64,000 nucleotides of DNA, taken from the NCBI GenBank assembly GCA_963842955.1, contig CAWJIJ010000007.1, positions 310,001-374,000 of the forward strand, written 5' to 3'. The notes beneath the pieces were generated by a model. It worked only from the letters and a program-made list of their open reading frames with translations. It searched no databases and was not told the origin of the DNA. The translations under genes and the position numbers were made by a program. This stretch comes from JARFQW01 sp963842955. Lineage in GTDB: Bacteria; Pseudomonadota; Gammaproteobacteria; Steroidobacterales; XN24. Each line of letters starts with the position of its first letter. Position 1 is the first letter of the stretch. Shown here in pieces: positions 24,765 to 33,778 of this stretch.

Positions 24765-25687
24765 GGGCGCAGTCTCCGTCCGCTCAGGGCGCAGGTGGCG
24801 GAGCCGGCGACCACCATGAGGGCGCCGGCGATGGACAGGGCATTGAGCTGCTCGCCGCTGTCATAGGCGGGCCACGCCAACTCGAGGAGGCGGGCGAAGA
24901 GCAGTGTAAGAAGGGGCGTGAGTGCCAGCACGGCGCTGACCCGCGAGGCTTCCCAATGGCGTAATGCTTCGGCGAAACAGCCATAGGCGACGAGGGTGTT
25001 CAGGCAGCAATAGCCCAGCAGCCACCATTGTGCGCCGGTGAGCTCCCCGGCGAGAGAGGGGTCGGAGGCTGGCAGCAACAGCGGCACCGCGGACACGTAG
25101 ATGACCAGCAGTACCACATCGGAGCGCAGCGTCGTGTGCAGGCGTTTCTGCGCCAGCGCGTAGGCCGCCCAGACCACGGCGGCGGCAACGACGAGCGTGA
25201 CGCCGCGACCATAGTCACCGTGTATGTCCACGACCTGGTCGAGCCGGTCGTTGAAAAACAGCAGCAGTCCGGCGACGAGAATCCCCAGGCCAGTCCATTG
25301 GGCGCGGCCGAAGCGCTCGCCGAAAAACACCATGCCTCCCAGCAACAGGAACAATGGCGCAAGCTGGATGACAATCTGCGCGGTCCCGGGCGGAACGAAA
25401 TCCAGGCCCATCAGGTACAGGACGTAGTTTCCGAGAAGTCCGGCAACGGCGAGCGCAAGAAGCCAGCGGCCCTGCCGGTCGAGCTTGACCAGATCCAGCG
25501 GCCGCCGCTTGAACCTGACCCAGGCTCCCGCGATAACCGCCGCCGCGAGAAAGCGATACCAGGTGATCGTGATGGCGTCCATGCTTTCGAGCATGGCTTT
25601 CAGCGCAATGGGCAACGTACCCCAGGCAATGGCGGTGGTCAGCGCGAGGGCCAGGCCGATGCGGCTACCCGCGTCCGAAGCGCTCAA
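24761..25687 (-). CDS. EamA/DMT superfamily permease
   Basis: 308 residues from a TTG at 25687 that overlaps the cupin stop (TTGA). Ten hydrophobic segments in two EamA repeats: TAIAWGTLPIALKAML in helix 1 and VSAVLALTPLLTLLFARLLEL in the second repeat. Coupled at its 3' end to the PLP enzyme by a 4-bp overlap, so it may move that enzyme's substrate or product, which is inference from the operon. Confidence 0.88.
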   Translation of the reverse strand: MSASDAGSRIGLALALTTAIAWGTLPIALKAMLESMDAITITWYRFLAAAVIAGAWVRFKRRPLDLVKLDRQGRWLLALAVAGLLGNYVLYLMGLDFVPPGTAQIVIQLAPLFLLLGGMVFFGERFGRAQWTGLGILVAGLLLFFNDRLDQVVDIHGDYGRGVTLVVAAAVVWAAYALAQKRLHTTLRSDVVLLVIYVSAVPLLLPASDPSLAGELTGAQWWLLGYCCLNTLVAYGCFAEALRHWEASRVSAVLALTPLLTLLFARLLELAWPAYDSGEQLNALSIAGALMVVAGSATCALSGRRLRP

Positions 25688-26076
25688 GTATCCGCCGGCG
25701 GTTCGCCCGCGTGGTAGCAGCGGGATGTGAAGCGGGGGGTGCAGATGCAGAGAAACACGAGGTCCTCGGCCCCCGTGTTGTGGAAGCGCTGCCGGGTGCC
25801 CGCGGGCACGAACACCACGTCGCCGGGTGCCACGGGCCGGCCCACTACATCACCGGCGTCCAGCGTTGCGCTGCCGGACAGGATCACAAAGCGCTCATCC
25901 ACGGCCTCCAGCCAATGCGCCTCGCTGCTTTCCCCCGGCGCGAGCCGGGCTCGCGCGATGGATACGTCGCCGTCCAGGTGGGTGTTCCAGCTCTCGAGGA
26001 TCCGTACCCGCTCGGCCGTGGGGTATTCCTGACCCTCGTCCGGCCTGACATGCACGACGGTTCGGTCCTCAGTCAT
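25684..26076 (-). CDS. Cupin domain protein
   Basis: 130 residues. A single cupin barrel with RARLAPGESSEAHWLEAVDERFVILSG as motif 1 (a His and Glu placed for metal binding) and APGDVVFVPAGTRQRFHNTG as motif 2 (His). Small cupins act as dioxygenases, isomerases or ligand sensors; no specific role is evident. Second gene of the minus-strand operon, overlapping the small ORF upstream (8 bp) and the permease downstream. Confidence 0.85.
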   Translation of the reverse strand: MTEDRTVVHVRPDEGQEYPTAERVRILESWNTHLDGDVSIARARLAPGESSEAHWLEAVDERFVILSGSATLDAGDVVGRPVAPGDVVFVPAGTRQRFHNTGAEDLVFLCICTPRFTSRCYHAGEPPADT

Positions 26077-26278
26077 CGCCGACCGGACCCGGGCCGGGTG
26101 GGCTCGCGTTCGCTACCCTGCGGGCTTCGGACAAGAGGAATTCCTCCTCGACGGGATTCAGATCAAAGCGCAGGGCGGCTTCCTCGATGGCGGCCGGGCC
26201 ATGCCGACCCTGATCGGACAGCCAGCGCAGCGCTTTGCGCAGGGCTTCGCCGCGGGGTTTGATGTTGCTGTAACTCAA
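26069..26278 (-). CDS. Conserved small protein, 69 residues
   Basis: TTG at 26278 gives LSYSNIKPRGEALRKALRWL, a compact start; the longer frame upstream is unrelated to this domain. The product is mostly helical and acidic (IEEAALRFDLNPVEEEFLLSEA). I recall similar short proteins in gammaproteobacteria but no assigned domain or function. It heads the operon with the cupin, EamA permease and PLP enzyme and overlaps the cupin by 8 bp. Confidence 0.65.
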   Translation of the reverse strand: MSYSNIKPRGEALRKALRWLSDQGRHGPAAIEEAALRFDLNPVEEEFLLSEARRVANASPPGPGPVGDD

Positions 26279-26417
26279 AGACCTCGACCGAGGGACTGAC
26301 CGGCTGATTTCCTGTCGCGCATCATATCCATGCGCGCGGCCCGGGGCGAGCAAAGCGGCGCTTGCGGCGGGGAGCAAAATCTTGATTATGTCTGGAGGAC
26401 CACGCCTTCGCGTTGTG

Positions 26418-26438
26418 GTAGTTTAACGGGATAACTAC
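26418..26438. promoter_or_regulatory. Inverted repeat upstream of sheath gene, possible operator
   Basis: GTAGTT (26418-26423) and AACTAC (26433-26438) form an inverted repeat 22 bp before the sheath-protein ATG, in a locally AT-rich stretch. It could be a repressor site. No matching -10/-35 pair is convincing. Confidence 0.25.
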
Positions 26439-26459
26439 ACGACAAACTCCGGAGCGGCG

Positions 26460-28067
26460 ATGGCGGACGGGCTGACCACCGGCATGCTGGTGGAAGAGAT
26501 TCCCGGTGACGAAGAAGCCATAGGGCTGAGTCCCGGAGGCTTCACTGCCTTCATCGGCGCTACGGCCCGCGGACCGGTCGACCAACCCGTCCCCGTCAAC
26601 AGCGTAGAAACCTTCCGCCGGACCTTTGGCCGGCTGGACGGTTCCGATCCCCTGGCGGAAACCCTCGAAGACTTCTTTACCTGCGGCGGCGATACGGCCC
26701 TCGTGGTCCGTGTTGTCAATGGCGCCCGATCCTGTTCCCTCGTGCTCAGAGCGGGCAGCGCCGCGCTGATACTCCATGCCGTCAGCCCCGGCGACCGGGA
26801 GTGGCTGCGCGCGTCCGTGGACTATGACCACATCGATCCGCAAGACAGCATGGGCTTCAACCTGGTGGTACAGCGGCTGCGGGTGCCCGGCACCGAACGC
26901 GTCGAGGAGCAGGAGATCTTCAACGGCCTGTCGGTCGATCCTTCATCGGACCGTTTCGTGGCCGACGCCCTGGCGTCGTCGGGCCTGGTGCGAGTCCGGG
27001 GTCGGGTGCCGCCGGTGCGGCCCGACGCCACAGTGGGCCAGGGCGTCATGCGACCAGTGTCATGGGTCGAAGCCTCCCGGGACGGACGAAGGGGTCAGCA
27101 GCTCACGGACTACGATCTCATCGGTTCCGCGCAAAACGGTGCCGGCCTGTTTGCGCTGGACCAGGCGCCTCGCCTGGATTTTCTCTGTCTTCCGCCGCGG
27201 CCGGACGGCTCGGGGGCCGGGCCCGCGCTGCTCCTGGCCGCCATGCGCTACTGCCGCCATCGGGCCGCGATGCTGGTGATCGATCCGCCGGCGGACTGTG
27301 ATTCTCCGAAACGAATTTTCGACTACATCGGCGATGCCAACCTCGCCGGCCCCAATGCGATGATTGCTTTCCCGGGCCTGGAGCGGGCCGGCATGGACGG
27401 AATGCGGCCCAATTCGGGCGCCGTGGCCGGCGCCCTGGCTCGCCACGATCATCGTCATGGAGTCTGGGTTTCCGACGGAGAGCGCCCCGCGGTGCTTGCG
27501 ACCGGCCTGCGGCCTTTCCTGATCCTCGACGGAGAGACGTGTCGGCGTCTGACGGCTCAGGGGATCAACGTGTTGACTCGATCTTCCGGCGGGCGTCTGG
27601 GCCTTTATGGCGATACGACCCTGGCGGGCCGGGATGCGCCGGTGGCCGGCGGCCACTCTTTGTCCGAGCGTCGCCTGTATCTCCGGATTCACGATACGCT
27701 GAGCTGGGGCACGCGCTGGGCCGTCTTTTCCAGGCCGGGTCCTGCTACCTGGCGACGCCTGACCGTTCACCTGAACGACCTGATGGGACGGTTGTTCGGC
27801 ATGGGGGCTTTCGGCGAGCAGCCCGTGGAGGATGCGTACTTCGTGCGCTGCGACGCCCGAACCAACCGGGCCGAAGATCCCGATGTCTGTTTCGTGGTCG
27901 GGTATGCCATGCGCCCGGGCAGGCCCTACACCGTCGTGCACGTACGGCAATCCGTTGCCGGCGCGACGGTGACCCCGATTTCCATGGACCGCTACCGGAT
28001 TCTTTCGGGCGACTGGCAGGCGGGGCAGCGCCTGCGCGAGGCTGACTCCCTTGCCGGCCATGGCTAG
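26460..28067 (+). CDS. Phage-type contractile tail sheath protein (orphan)
   Basis: 535 residues, ATG at 26460 after CGGAG. The N-terminus has the sheath signature MLVEEIPGDEEAIGLSPGGFTAFIGATARGP, then VPVNSVETFRRTFG and FFTCGGDTALVVRVVNG. The C-terminal domain carries RRLYLRIHDTLSWGTRWAVF, LNDLMGRLFGMGAFGE and AYFVRCDARTN, which match the sheath assembly domain that wraps a tail tube. Sheath subunits polymerise around a tube in myophage tails, pyocins and extracellular injection systems. No tube, baseplate, spike or ATPase gene lies within the 25 kb on either side, so its partner machinery is elsewhere or absent. The stop overlaps the next gene by 8 bp. Confidence 0.87.
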   Translation: MADGLTTGMLVEEIPGDEEAIGLSPGGFTAFIGATARGPVDQPVPVNSVETFRRTFGRLDGSDPLAETLEDFFTCGGDTALVVRVVNGARSCSLVLRAGSAALILHAVSPGDREWLRASVDYDHIDPQDSMGFNLVVQRLRVPGTERVEEQEIFNGLSVDPSSDRFVADALASSGLVRVRGRVPPVRPDATVGQGVMRPVSWVEASRDGRRGQQLTDYDLIGSAQNGAGLFALDQAPRLDFLCLPPRPDGSGAGPALLLAAMRYCRHRAAMLVIDPPADCDSPKRIFDYIGDANLAGPNAMIAFPGLERAGMDGMRPNSGAVAGALARHDHRHGVWVSDGERPAVLATGLRPFLILDGETCRRLTAQGINVLTRSSGGRLGLYGDTTLAGRDAPVAGGHSLSERRLYLRIHDTLSWGTRWAVFSRPGPATWRRLTVHLNDLMGRLFGMGAFGEQPVEDAYFVRCDARTNRAEDPDVCFVVGYAMRPGRPYTVVHVRQSVAGATVTPISMDRYRILSGDWQAGQRLREADSLAGHG

Positions 28068-28572
28068 GCTTCTGGCCTATTTCGCCTACGGCTCGAATCT
28101 GCATCCGCTGCGACTGCTGGCCCGCACACCCTCCTGTGTCCTCCGGTGCACAGCGCACCTGCCCGCGCACGCCCTGCGTTTCCACAAGCGCGGTGCCGAT
28201 CGCTCGGGCAAAGCGGACGTGGTTCCCGGCCGGCCGCACGATCGGGTGCACGGGGCGGTCTACGCCATGTCAGCGGCAGACAAGTCCAGGCTGGACCGGA
28301 TCGAGGGCCTGGGAGTCGGCTACGTGCATCGCGACGTCAGGGTGGTCACGCCCGCGGGCCCGCTTTCCGCTTTCTGCTACCAGGCGATGAAGAGCCACAT
28401 TGAGCCTGACCTCAGGCCATTCGCCTGGTACCGGGAGCTGGTGCTTGCCGGTGCGCGCCATCACGGCCTGCCAGACGACTATGTTCGAGACATTGAGCGG
28501 GTGAGCTGTATCCCTGACCCGGACCCGCAGCGCGCGGCCCGGCACCTCGGTGTGATTGGCCACCGCGCCTGA
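28060..28572 (+). CDS. Gamma-glutamylcyclotransferase family protein
   Basis: 170 residues from the ATG at 28060, overlapping the sheath gene by 8 bp. The fold signature AYFAYGSNL (Tyr10-Asn13 region) binds the gamma-glutamyl group and the catalytic acid is the Glu in LDRIEGLGVGY. These enzymes release 5-oxoproline from gamma-glutamyl peptides or glutathione derivatives. The gene converges on a 5-oxoprolinase with only 22 bp between stops, so the product of one would be the substrate of the other. Confidence 0.87.
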   Translation: MARLLAYFAYGSNLHPLRLLARTPSCVLRCTAHLPAHALRFHKRGADRSGKADVVPGRPHDRVHGAVYAMSAADKSRLDRIEGLGVGYVHRDVRVVTPAGPLSAFCYQAMKSHIEPDLRPFAWYRELVLAGARHHGLPDDYVRDIERVSCIPDPDPQRAARHLGVIGHRA

Positions 28573-28594
28573 ACGGCGAACGGGCCTCGACGGG

Positions 28595-31500
28595 CTACTC
28601 CTCCGGGCCGTAGCCGCCGCCGCCGGGCGTTTCGATCATGACGGTATCTCCCGCTTCAACACCGAACTCGGCGGTGGCCGGCAATGCCTCCACGCGGCCG
28701 TCCAATGTCCGGCGCCGGTTGCGGCCGCAGCCCCCGGGCCGGCCTCCCGCAAGTCCGAAGGGCGCCACCTGGCGATGCCCGGACAGTATCGAGACGGACA
28801 TCGGTTCCAGGAAACGAATCTCCCGGAGCACCCCGTTACCGCCGTGCCACTGACCGGCGCCGCCGGATCCAGGACGCAATGAGAACCGCTCCAGGCGGAC
28901 GGGATAGCGGGCTTCCAGCACCTCTGGGTCCGTGAGCCGGGAATTGGTCATATGGGTATGCACCGCGTCTGCACCGTGGAACCCGGGCCCGGCGCCGGCG
29001 CCCCCGCACAGGGTCTCGTAGTACTGGTAACCGGCGTTTCCGAAGGTCAGGTTGTTCATCGTGCCCTGCGCAGCGGCGACAACCCCGAGGGCTCCGAAGA
29101 GCGCATCCGTTACGCACTGGGACGTTTCCACATTGCCGGCGACGACGGCCGCCGGTGGTTCCGGATTCAGCAGGCAGCCTTCGGGTACCTTGATTGCGAC
29201 CGGCCTGAGGCATCCGTCGTTCATCGGGATGTCGTGGTCCACGAGGCATCGAAGCACGTAGAGGACGGCGGCCCGGCAGACAGCCAGGGGCGCATTGAAG
29301 TTGGAGTCATCCTGGTCCGAGGTCCCGGAAAAGTCCACGACCGCCGATCCCCGCTCGGCATCGATGCTGATCGCGACGCGGATGTGCTGGCCACCGTCCA
29401 TTGGATACTCGAAGCTGCCGCCCGCAAGACCTTTAAGTGCCCGGCGCACGGCGGCTTCGGCGTTATCCTGCACGTGGCCCATGTAGGCTTCCACGACGGG
29501 CCGGCCAAAGGTCTCCAGCATACGGGCGATCTCGCTCAGGCCCCGCTGGTTGGCCGCCAGCTGGGCCTTGGCGTCCGCGACGTTCTGGTCGGGATTGCGC
29601 GCCGGCCACGGACCGGCGGCGAGCAGGCTACGGAAGCCGCCTTCATCGAACCGGCCCGCAGCAACCAGGCGGAATCCGTCGATGAGCGCCCCCTCGTCCG
29701 CAACCGTTGTGGAGGCCGCGGGCATGGAGCCCGGCGTTCGGCCGCCGATATCCGCGTGGTGCGCGCGGGAGGCGACAAAAAACAGCGGAGACGTCTCCCT
29801 GCCGTCAAAGAACGGCGTGACGATCGTGACATCCGGCAGGTGGGTGCCGCCGTGGTAGGGATCGTTCAGGGCAATGCTGTCGCCCGGTGCTAGCAGGTCT
29901 CCGTACCGGTCCAGCACAGCGCGAACGCTTTCACCCATCGAGCCGAGATGGACTGGCATGTGGGGCGCATTGGCCACCAGCCGGCCCTGCCGGTCGAAAA
30001 GGGCGCAGGAGAAGTCGAGTCGCTCCTTGATGTTGACGGAATGGGCGGTGTTTCTGAGGACTACGCCCATTTGTTCGGCAATGTGCATGAACAGATTGTT
30101 GAAGATTTCCAGGGTGACCGGATCGGCGCGGACTTCCTCGTGCCGTTGCGGCCCTTTCTCGCCGGCCTTTTCGAGGATCAGGTTGCCGAGATCGTCTACG
30201 CGGGCGTCCCAGCCGGTATCCACATACGTTGTCGCACCGTCGTCCATGACCAGCGCAGGACCGGCGGCAACGGGACCCGGGCCGAGACCCCGGCGAACAA
30301 AGACCGGCGTCCTGGTCCAGGCGCCGGCCACCCAGACCGGACGATGGGCGGCCGGTACCGCCGGGCCCCCGGCAGGCAAAGGGTTGCCGGCGGGAGTCGC
30401 GATCGCGGCGGATCCCTCGACCTCGGCGGATTCCACGATCATGGGCTTGGCTTCGCGAAAGCCATAGCGCTCGGCATGCGAGGCGGCGAAGGCATCGGCC
30501 ATGGCGGCTGGCGTGCCGTGATCCACCTCCAGCGTCGTATCGCTCCCGGCGTATCGAATCCGGACGCGGCGCTGGAGCGTTACCGGCGCCGTTGCGCCGA
30601 CCTGTGACCGCAGATCTGCATTGGCCCTTGATTCCAGGGGCTCGAACACCGTTTCCAGGTCAGTGGTATCCGCCAGGGGTTCCTGCACCGAGGCCTGCAC
30701 GAGGACTTTGATATCCGCCAGACCCATCCCGTAGGCGGACAGAACACCGGCCAGTGGATGAATGAGAACGCGGCGCATGCCCAGGGCCTGCGCCACGGCA
30801 CACGCATGCTGCCCTCCCGCGCCGCCAAAACAGCAGAGCGTGAAGTCACTGACGTCATAGCCCCGCTGGGAGGAAATCTCCTTGATGGCCTGCGCCATGC
30901 GGTCCACGCCGATGCGCAGATACCCCTCGGCGATCTGTTCCACGGCCATGTCTTCACCGGCAGCAGCGCGTATTTCATCGGCCCGGGCGTGAAATGCACG
31001 GGCCGCGGCTTCGTGATCCAGAGGCTGGTCTGCCCGGGGGCCGAATACCGCGGGAAACCAGTCGGGCTGGATGCGGCCCAACGCCAGGTTGGCGTCGGTG
31101 ACCGCCAGCGCACTGCCTTTTCGATAGCAGACCGGGCCAGGGTCGGCGCCGGCGGAATCCGGCCCGACCGTGAAGCGCCCGTCGGTGAGTCCGAGCAGGG
31201 ACCCACCCCCGGCGGCAACGGTATGAATGCGCATCATGGGGGCCTGGATGCGGACGCCGGCAACCTCGTTGTCCTGGGTCCGCTCGTACTGGCCGTCATA
31301 CAGGGACACGTCAGTTGATGTGCCGCCCATATCGAAGCCGATAAGGCGCGTGAATCCGGCCGCTCTTCCGGTTTGCACCATGCCGACCACGCCGCCGGCC
31401 GGCCCCGAGAGCACGCTGTCCCGGCCACGAAAGGATCGGGCAGCCGTGAGGCCACCGTTACTTTGCATAAAGAACAGCGATCGCCCTGCCAGCTGCGCTT

Positions 31501-32194
31501 CGACCTCAGCCACGTAGCGGTCGAGGACCGGCGAGAGATAAGCGTCCGCAACCGTTGTATCGCCGCGCATCACCAGGCGAGGCAGGGGGCTGGTGTCGTG
31601 GGACATCGACACCTGTTCGAAACCGGCGGCGCGGGCCAGCTCGGCCGCAAGGATCTCGTGGCCGGCAAACAGGTACCCGTGCATGAAAACGATGGCGGCG
31701 GCCCGATAGCCTGCGGCCCGGGCCGCGCGCAGTTCGCCGGCGAGATGGGCCTCATCCAGCGGCTGAATAACGGCGCCGCCCGCGGCGACGCGCTCGCGGG
31801 CCTGGACGACGCGCGTGTACAGGGGCTGGGGCTTTCTGATGTCCAGGTCGAACAGGCGAGGCCGTTGCTGATAGCCGATGCTCAAGGCATCCCCGAAGCC
31901 GTCGGTGATGACCAGGACCGTCGGTTCGCCCTCCCGTTCCAGCAGCGCGTTGGTCGCAACCGTCGTTCCCATGCGAACGCCGGCCACCGGCAGTTCCGCC
32001 AGCTGCTCCAGCGAGTCGAGGCCGGCGCTTCGCCTTATGCCTTCCAGCGCTGCATCCGAATACTGTTGCGGGTTTCGTGACAGCAGCTTGAGAACGGAGA
32101 GCATGCCGTCGGGTCGCCGGGCGACGACGTCCGTGAACGTGCCGCCCCGGTCAATCCAGAAATCCCAGCCTCGGTTGGCGCTGTTCCCCGGCAT
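28595..32194 (-). CDS. 5-oxoprolinase, fused HyuA/HyuB subunits (ATP-hydrolysing)
   Basis: 1199 residues from ATG 32194 (GTG 32206 is an alternative). The first half is hydantoinase A-like: WIDRGGTFTDVVARRPDG, FDMGGTSTDVSLYDG and GGAGGQHACAVAQALGM, with actin-like ATP-binding signatures. The second half is hydantoinase B-like: VTLEIFNNLFMHIAEQMG, LNDPYHGGTHLPDVT, ADIGGRTPGSMPA and a Gly-rich end GGGGYGPEE. Fused full-length proteins of this size hydrolyse 5-oxoproline to glutamate with ATP. A hydantoinase or acetone-carboxylase-like role is possible from sequence, but the neighbouring cyclotransferase favours 5-oxoprolinase. Confidence 0.88.
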   Translation of the reverse strand: MPGNSANRGWDFWIDRGGTFTDVVARRPDGMLSVLKLLSRNPQQYSDAALEGIRRSAGLDSLEQLAELPVAGVRMGTTVATNALLEREGEPTVLVITDGFGDALSIGYQQRPRLFDLDIRKPQPLYTRVVQARERVAAGGAVIQPLDEAHLAGELRAARAAGYRAAAIVFMHGYLFAGHEILAAELARAAGFEQVSMSHDTSPLPRLVMRGDTTVADAYLSPVLDRYVAEVEAQLAGRSLFFMQSNGGLTAARSFRGRDSVLSGPAGGVVGMVQTGRAAGFTRLIGFDMGGTSTDVSLYDGQYERTQDNEVAGVRIQAPMMRIHTVAAGGGSLLGLTDGRFTVGPDSAGADPGPVCYRKGSALAVTDANLALGRIQPDWFPAVFGPRADQPLDHEAAARAFHARADEIRAAAGEDMAVEQIAEGYLRIGVDRMAQAIKEISSQRGYDVSDFTLCCFGGAGGQHACAVAQALGMRRVLIHPLAGVLSAYGMGLADIKVLVQASVQEPLADTTDLETVFEPLESRANADLRSQVGATAPVTLQRRVRIRYAGSDTTLEVDHGTPAAMADAFAASHAERYGFREAKPMIVESAEVEGSAAIATPAGNPLPAGGPAVPAAHRPVWVAGAWTRTPVFVRRGLGPGPVAAGPALVMDDGATTYVDTGWDARVDDLGNLILEKAGEKGPQRHEEVRADPVTLEIFNNLFMHIAEQMGVVLRNTAHSVNIKERLDFSCALFDRQGRLVANAPHMPVHLGSMGESVRAVLDRYGDLLAPGDSIALNDPYHGGTHLPDVTIVTPFFDGRETSPLFFVASRAHHADIGGRTPGSMPAASTTVADEGALIDGFRLVAAGRFDEGGFRSLLAAGPWPARNPDQNVADAKAQLAANQRGLSEIARMLETFGRPVVEAYMGHVQDNAEAAVRRALKGLAGGSFEYPMDGGQHIRVAISIDAERGSAVVDFSGTSDQDDSNFNAPLAVCRAAVLYVLRCLVDHDIPMNDGCLRPVAIKVPEGCLLNPEPPAAVVAGNVETSQCVTDALFGALGVVAAAQGTMNNLTFGNAGYQYYETLCGGAGAGPGFHGADAVHTHMTNSRLTDPEVLEARYPVRLERFSLRPGSGGAGQWHGGNGVLREIRFLEPMSVSILSGHRQVAPFGLAGGRPGGCGRNRRRTLDGRVEALPATAEFGVEAGDTVMIETPGGGGYGPEE

Positions 32195-32358
32195 TCTTTT
32201 GCTCACCCTGCGTGTGCTCGCCCGGCCCACCGGGCTGGTGGCATTGTAGCGGCGGAGAGTCGGGTCGCGCCTGATACACTCCCGGCGCGGTCGGCCGGAC
32301 ACGATATCCGGGCTGTCCGCAGTACGTTCGCCCGCAGGCGCTCCCTGAGAGGTTGGGT

Positions 32359-33765
32359 TTGAGCCGATCCGAGGCCATCCTGTTCACCCTGGTCAGCTAC
32401 AAGGTCCTGCTGCTTGCCATCGGCCTGTGGGCCAGCAGCCGTAACCGAGACAACGAGGACTTCTTTCTCGGCGGACGGGCGCTCGGGCCCTGGGTCGCCG
32501 CGATCAGCGCTTCGGCCAGTTCGTCCTCCGCGTGGACCCTGCTCAGCATCTCCGGGATGGCCTATCTCTGGGGCCTCCCTGCGCTTTGGCTGTTTCCGGC
32601 GACGCTTCTCGGCTTCCTCGTGAACTGGCTCTGGGTCGCGCCGCGCCTGCGGCGCATGTCGGCCGGGACCGGTGACATTACGCTGACCGGATTTCTTGCC
32701 GGACCGCCTGGCACCCCTGGCCGGGAACGAATCGTCACGGCCGCGTCCGCCATCGTGCTGTTCTCGTTTCTTTTCTACATCGCCGCACAGTTCCAGGCCG
32801 CCGGGAACGCCTTTGCCAGCGCGTTTGATCTGGACATGACGGCTGCCGTGGCCGTGGGAGCGGCGGTGGTCCTGGTCTACACGCTGCTCGGCGGATTCTG
32901 GGCGGTCAGCGTCACCGATACCTTGCAGGGCCTCCTGATGGCGGTCACGGCCATTGTGCTTCCGGCTATCGCACTGACCGCCGTCGGCGGGTTCTCCGGC
33001 CTCGGCAGCGCCTTGGCAGGGGTGGCGGGTGAACCGGCTCCCACGGACGGAACCCTGGCTGCGGCAATCGGTTTTGTTGCGGGCACTCTGGGCATCGGCC
33101 TGGGATATCCCGGGCAGCCCCACGTCGTGAATCGCTTTATGGCGCTGCGGGACGAACGCGCCCTGGCGAGAGGGAGGGTGATCGCTATTGGCTGGGCTGT
33201 CGTGATCTACAGCGGCATGTTGTTGCTGGGTTTGTGCGCCCGGGGGCTTTTTGCGGGAATCCTCGAGCCCGAGGCCGTGCTGTTCGAGGTGGCCGACCGC
33301 CTGATCGCCCCCGTGGTGGCGGGCGTGATGATTGCCGCCGTGCTGTCGGCCATCATGTCCACCGCCGACAGCCAGCTGTTGGTGGCGGCGTCCTCGGTCT
33401 CCGAGGACATGGGCCGGATTCGCGGCCGCCGGCCCGCGGGTCTGGGTACATCCCGCCTCGTCGTGGCGGTGCTCTGTATTCTCTCGGCTGCCCTGGCCCT
33501 GCTGGTGCCGGACACGATTTTTCGGCGGGTCCTTTTCGCCTGGCACGCGGTCGGGTCTGCCTTCGGGCCTCTCCTGGTCATGATCCTGCTGGATCGGCGC
33601 CCGTCCTCTTCTCGCGCGCTGGCCTCGATTCTGACCGGGTTTGTTCTGACCGTCGGCTTCCACTGGCTCCCGGACACGCCGGGCGACTGGGCTGAACGTC
33701 TTGTGCCGCTGGCCGCGGCGTTTGTGGTTGCGGCCGGGTGGTTGACCCCTGGCAGCCGGCCCTGA
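32359..33765 (+). CDS. Sodium/solute symporter (SSS family, PutP-like)
   Basis: 468 residues from a TTG at 32359, which has GAGAGG six bases upstream; the TTG two codons earlier lacks spacing. About twelve hydrophobic segments. EDFFLGGRALGPWVAAISASASS holds the sodium-site region of helix 2 and YPGQPHVVNRFMA and IAAVLSAIMSTADSQLLVAASS are the PutP/PanF-type signatures. Likely imports proline or a related amino or organic acid. It is divergent from the 5-oxoprolinase (164 bp between starts), so uptake of a 5-oxoproline-like solute is an attractive inference. Confidence 0.9.
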   Translation: MSRSEAILFTLVSYKVLLLAIGLWASSRNRDNEDFFLGGRALGPWVAAISASASSSSAWTLLSISGMAYLWGLPALWLFPATLLGFLVNWLWVAPRLRRMSAGTGDITLTGFLAGPPGTPGRERIVTAASAIVLFSFLFYIAAQFQAAGNAFASAFDLDMTAAVAVGAAVVLVYTLLGGFWAVSVTDTLQGLLMAVTAIVLPAIALTAVGGFSGLGSALAGVAGEPAPTDGTLAAAIGFVAGTLGIGLGYPGQPHVVNRFMALRDERALARGRVIAIGWAVVIYSGMLLLGLCARGLFAGILEPEAVLFEVADRLIAPVVAGVMIAAVLSAIMSTADSQLLVAASSVSEDMGRIRGRRPAGLGTSRLVVAVLCILSAALALLVPDTIFRRVLFAWHAVGSAFGPLLVMILLDRRPSSSRALASILTGFVLTVGFHWLPDTPGDWAERLVPLAAAFVVAAGWLTPGSRP

Positions 33766-33778
33766 TAGAGAGGATGGG

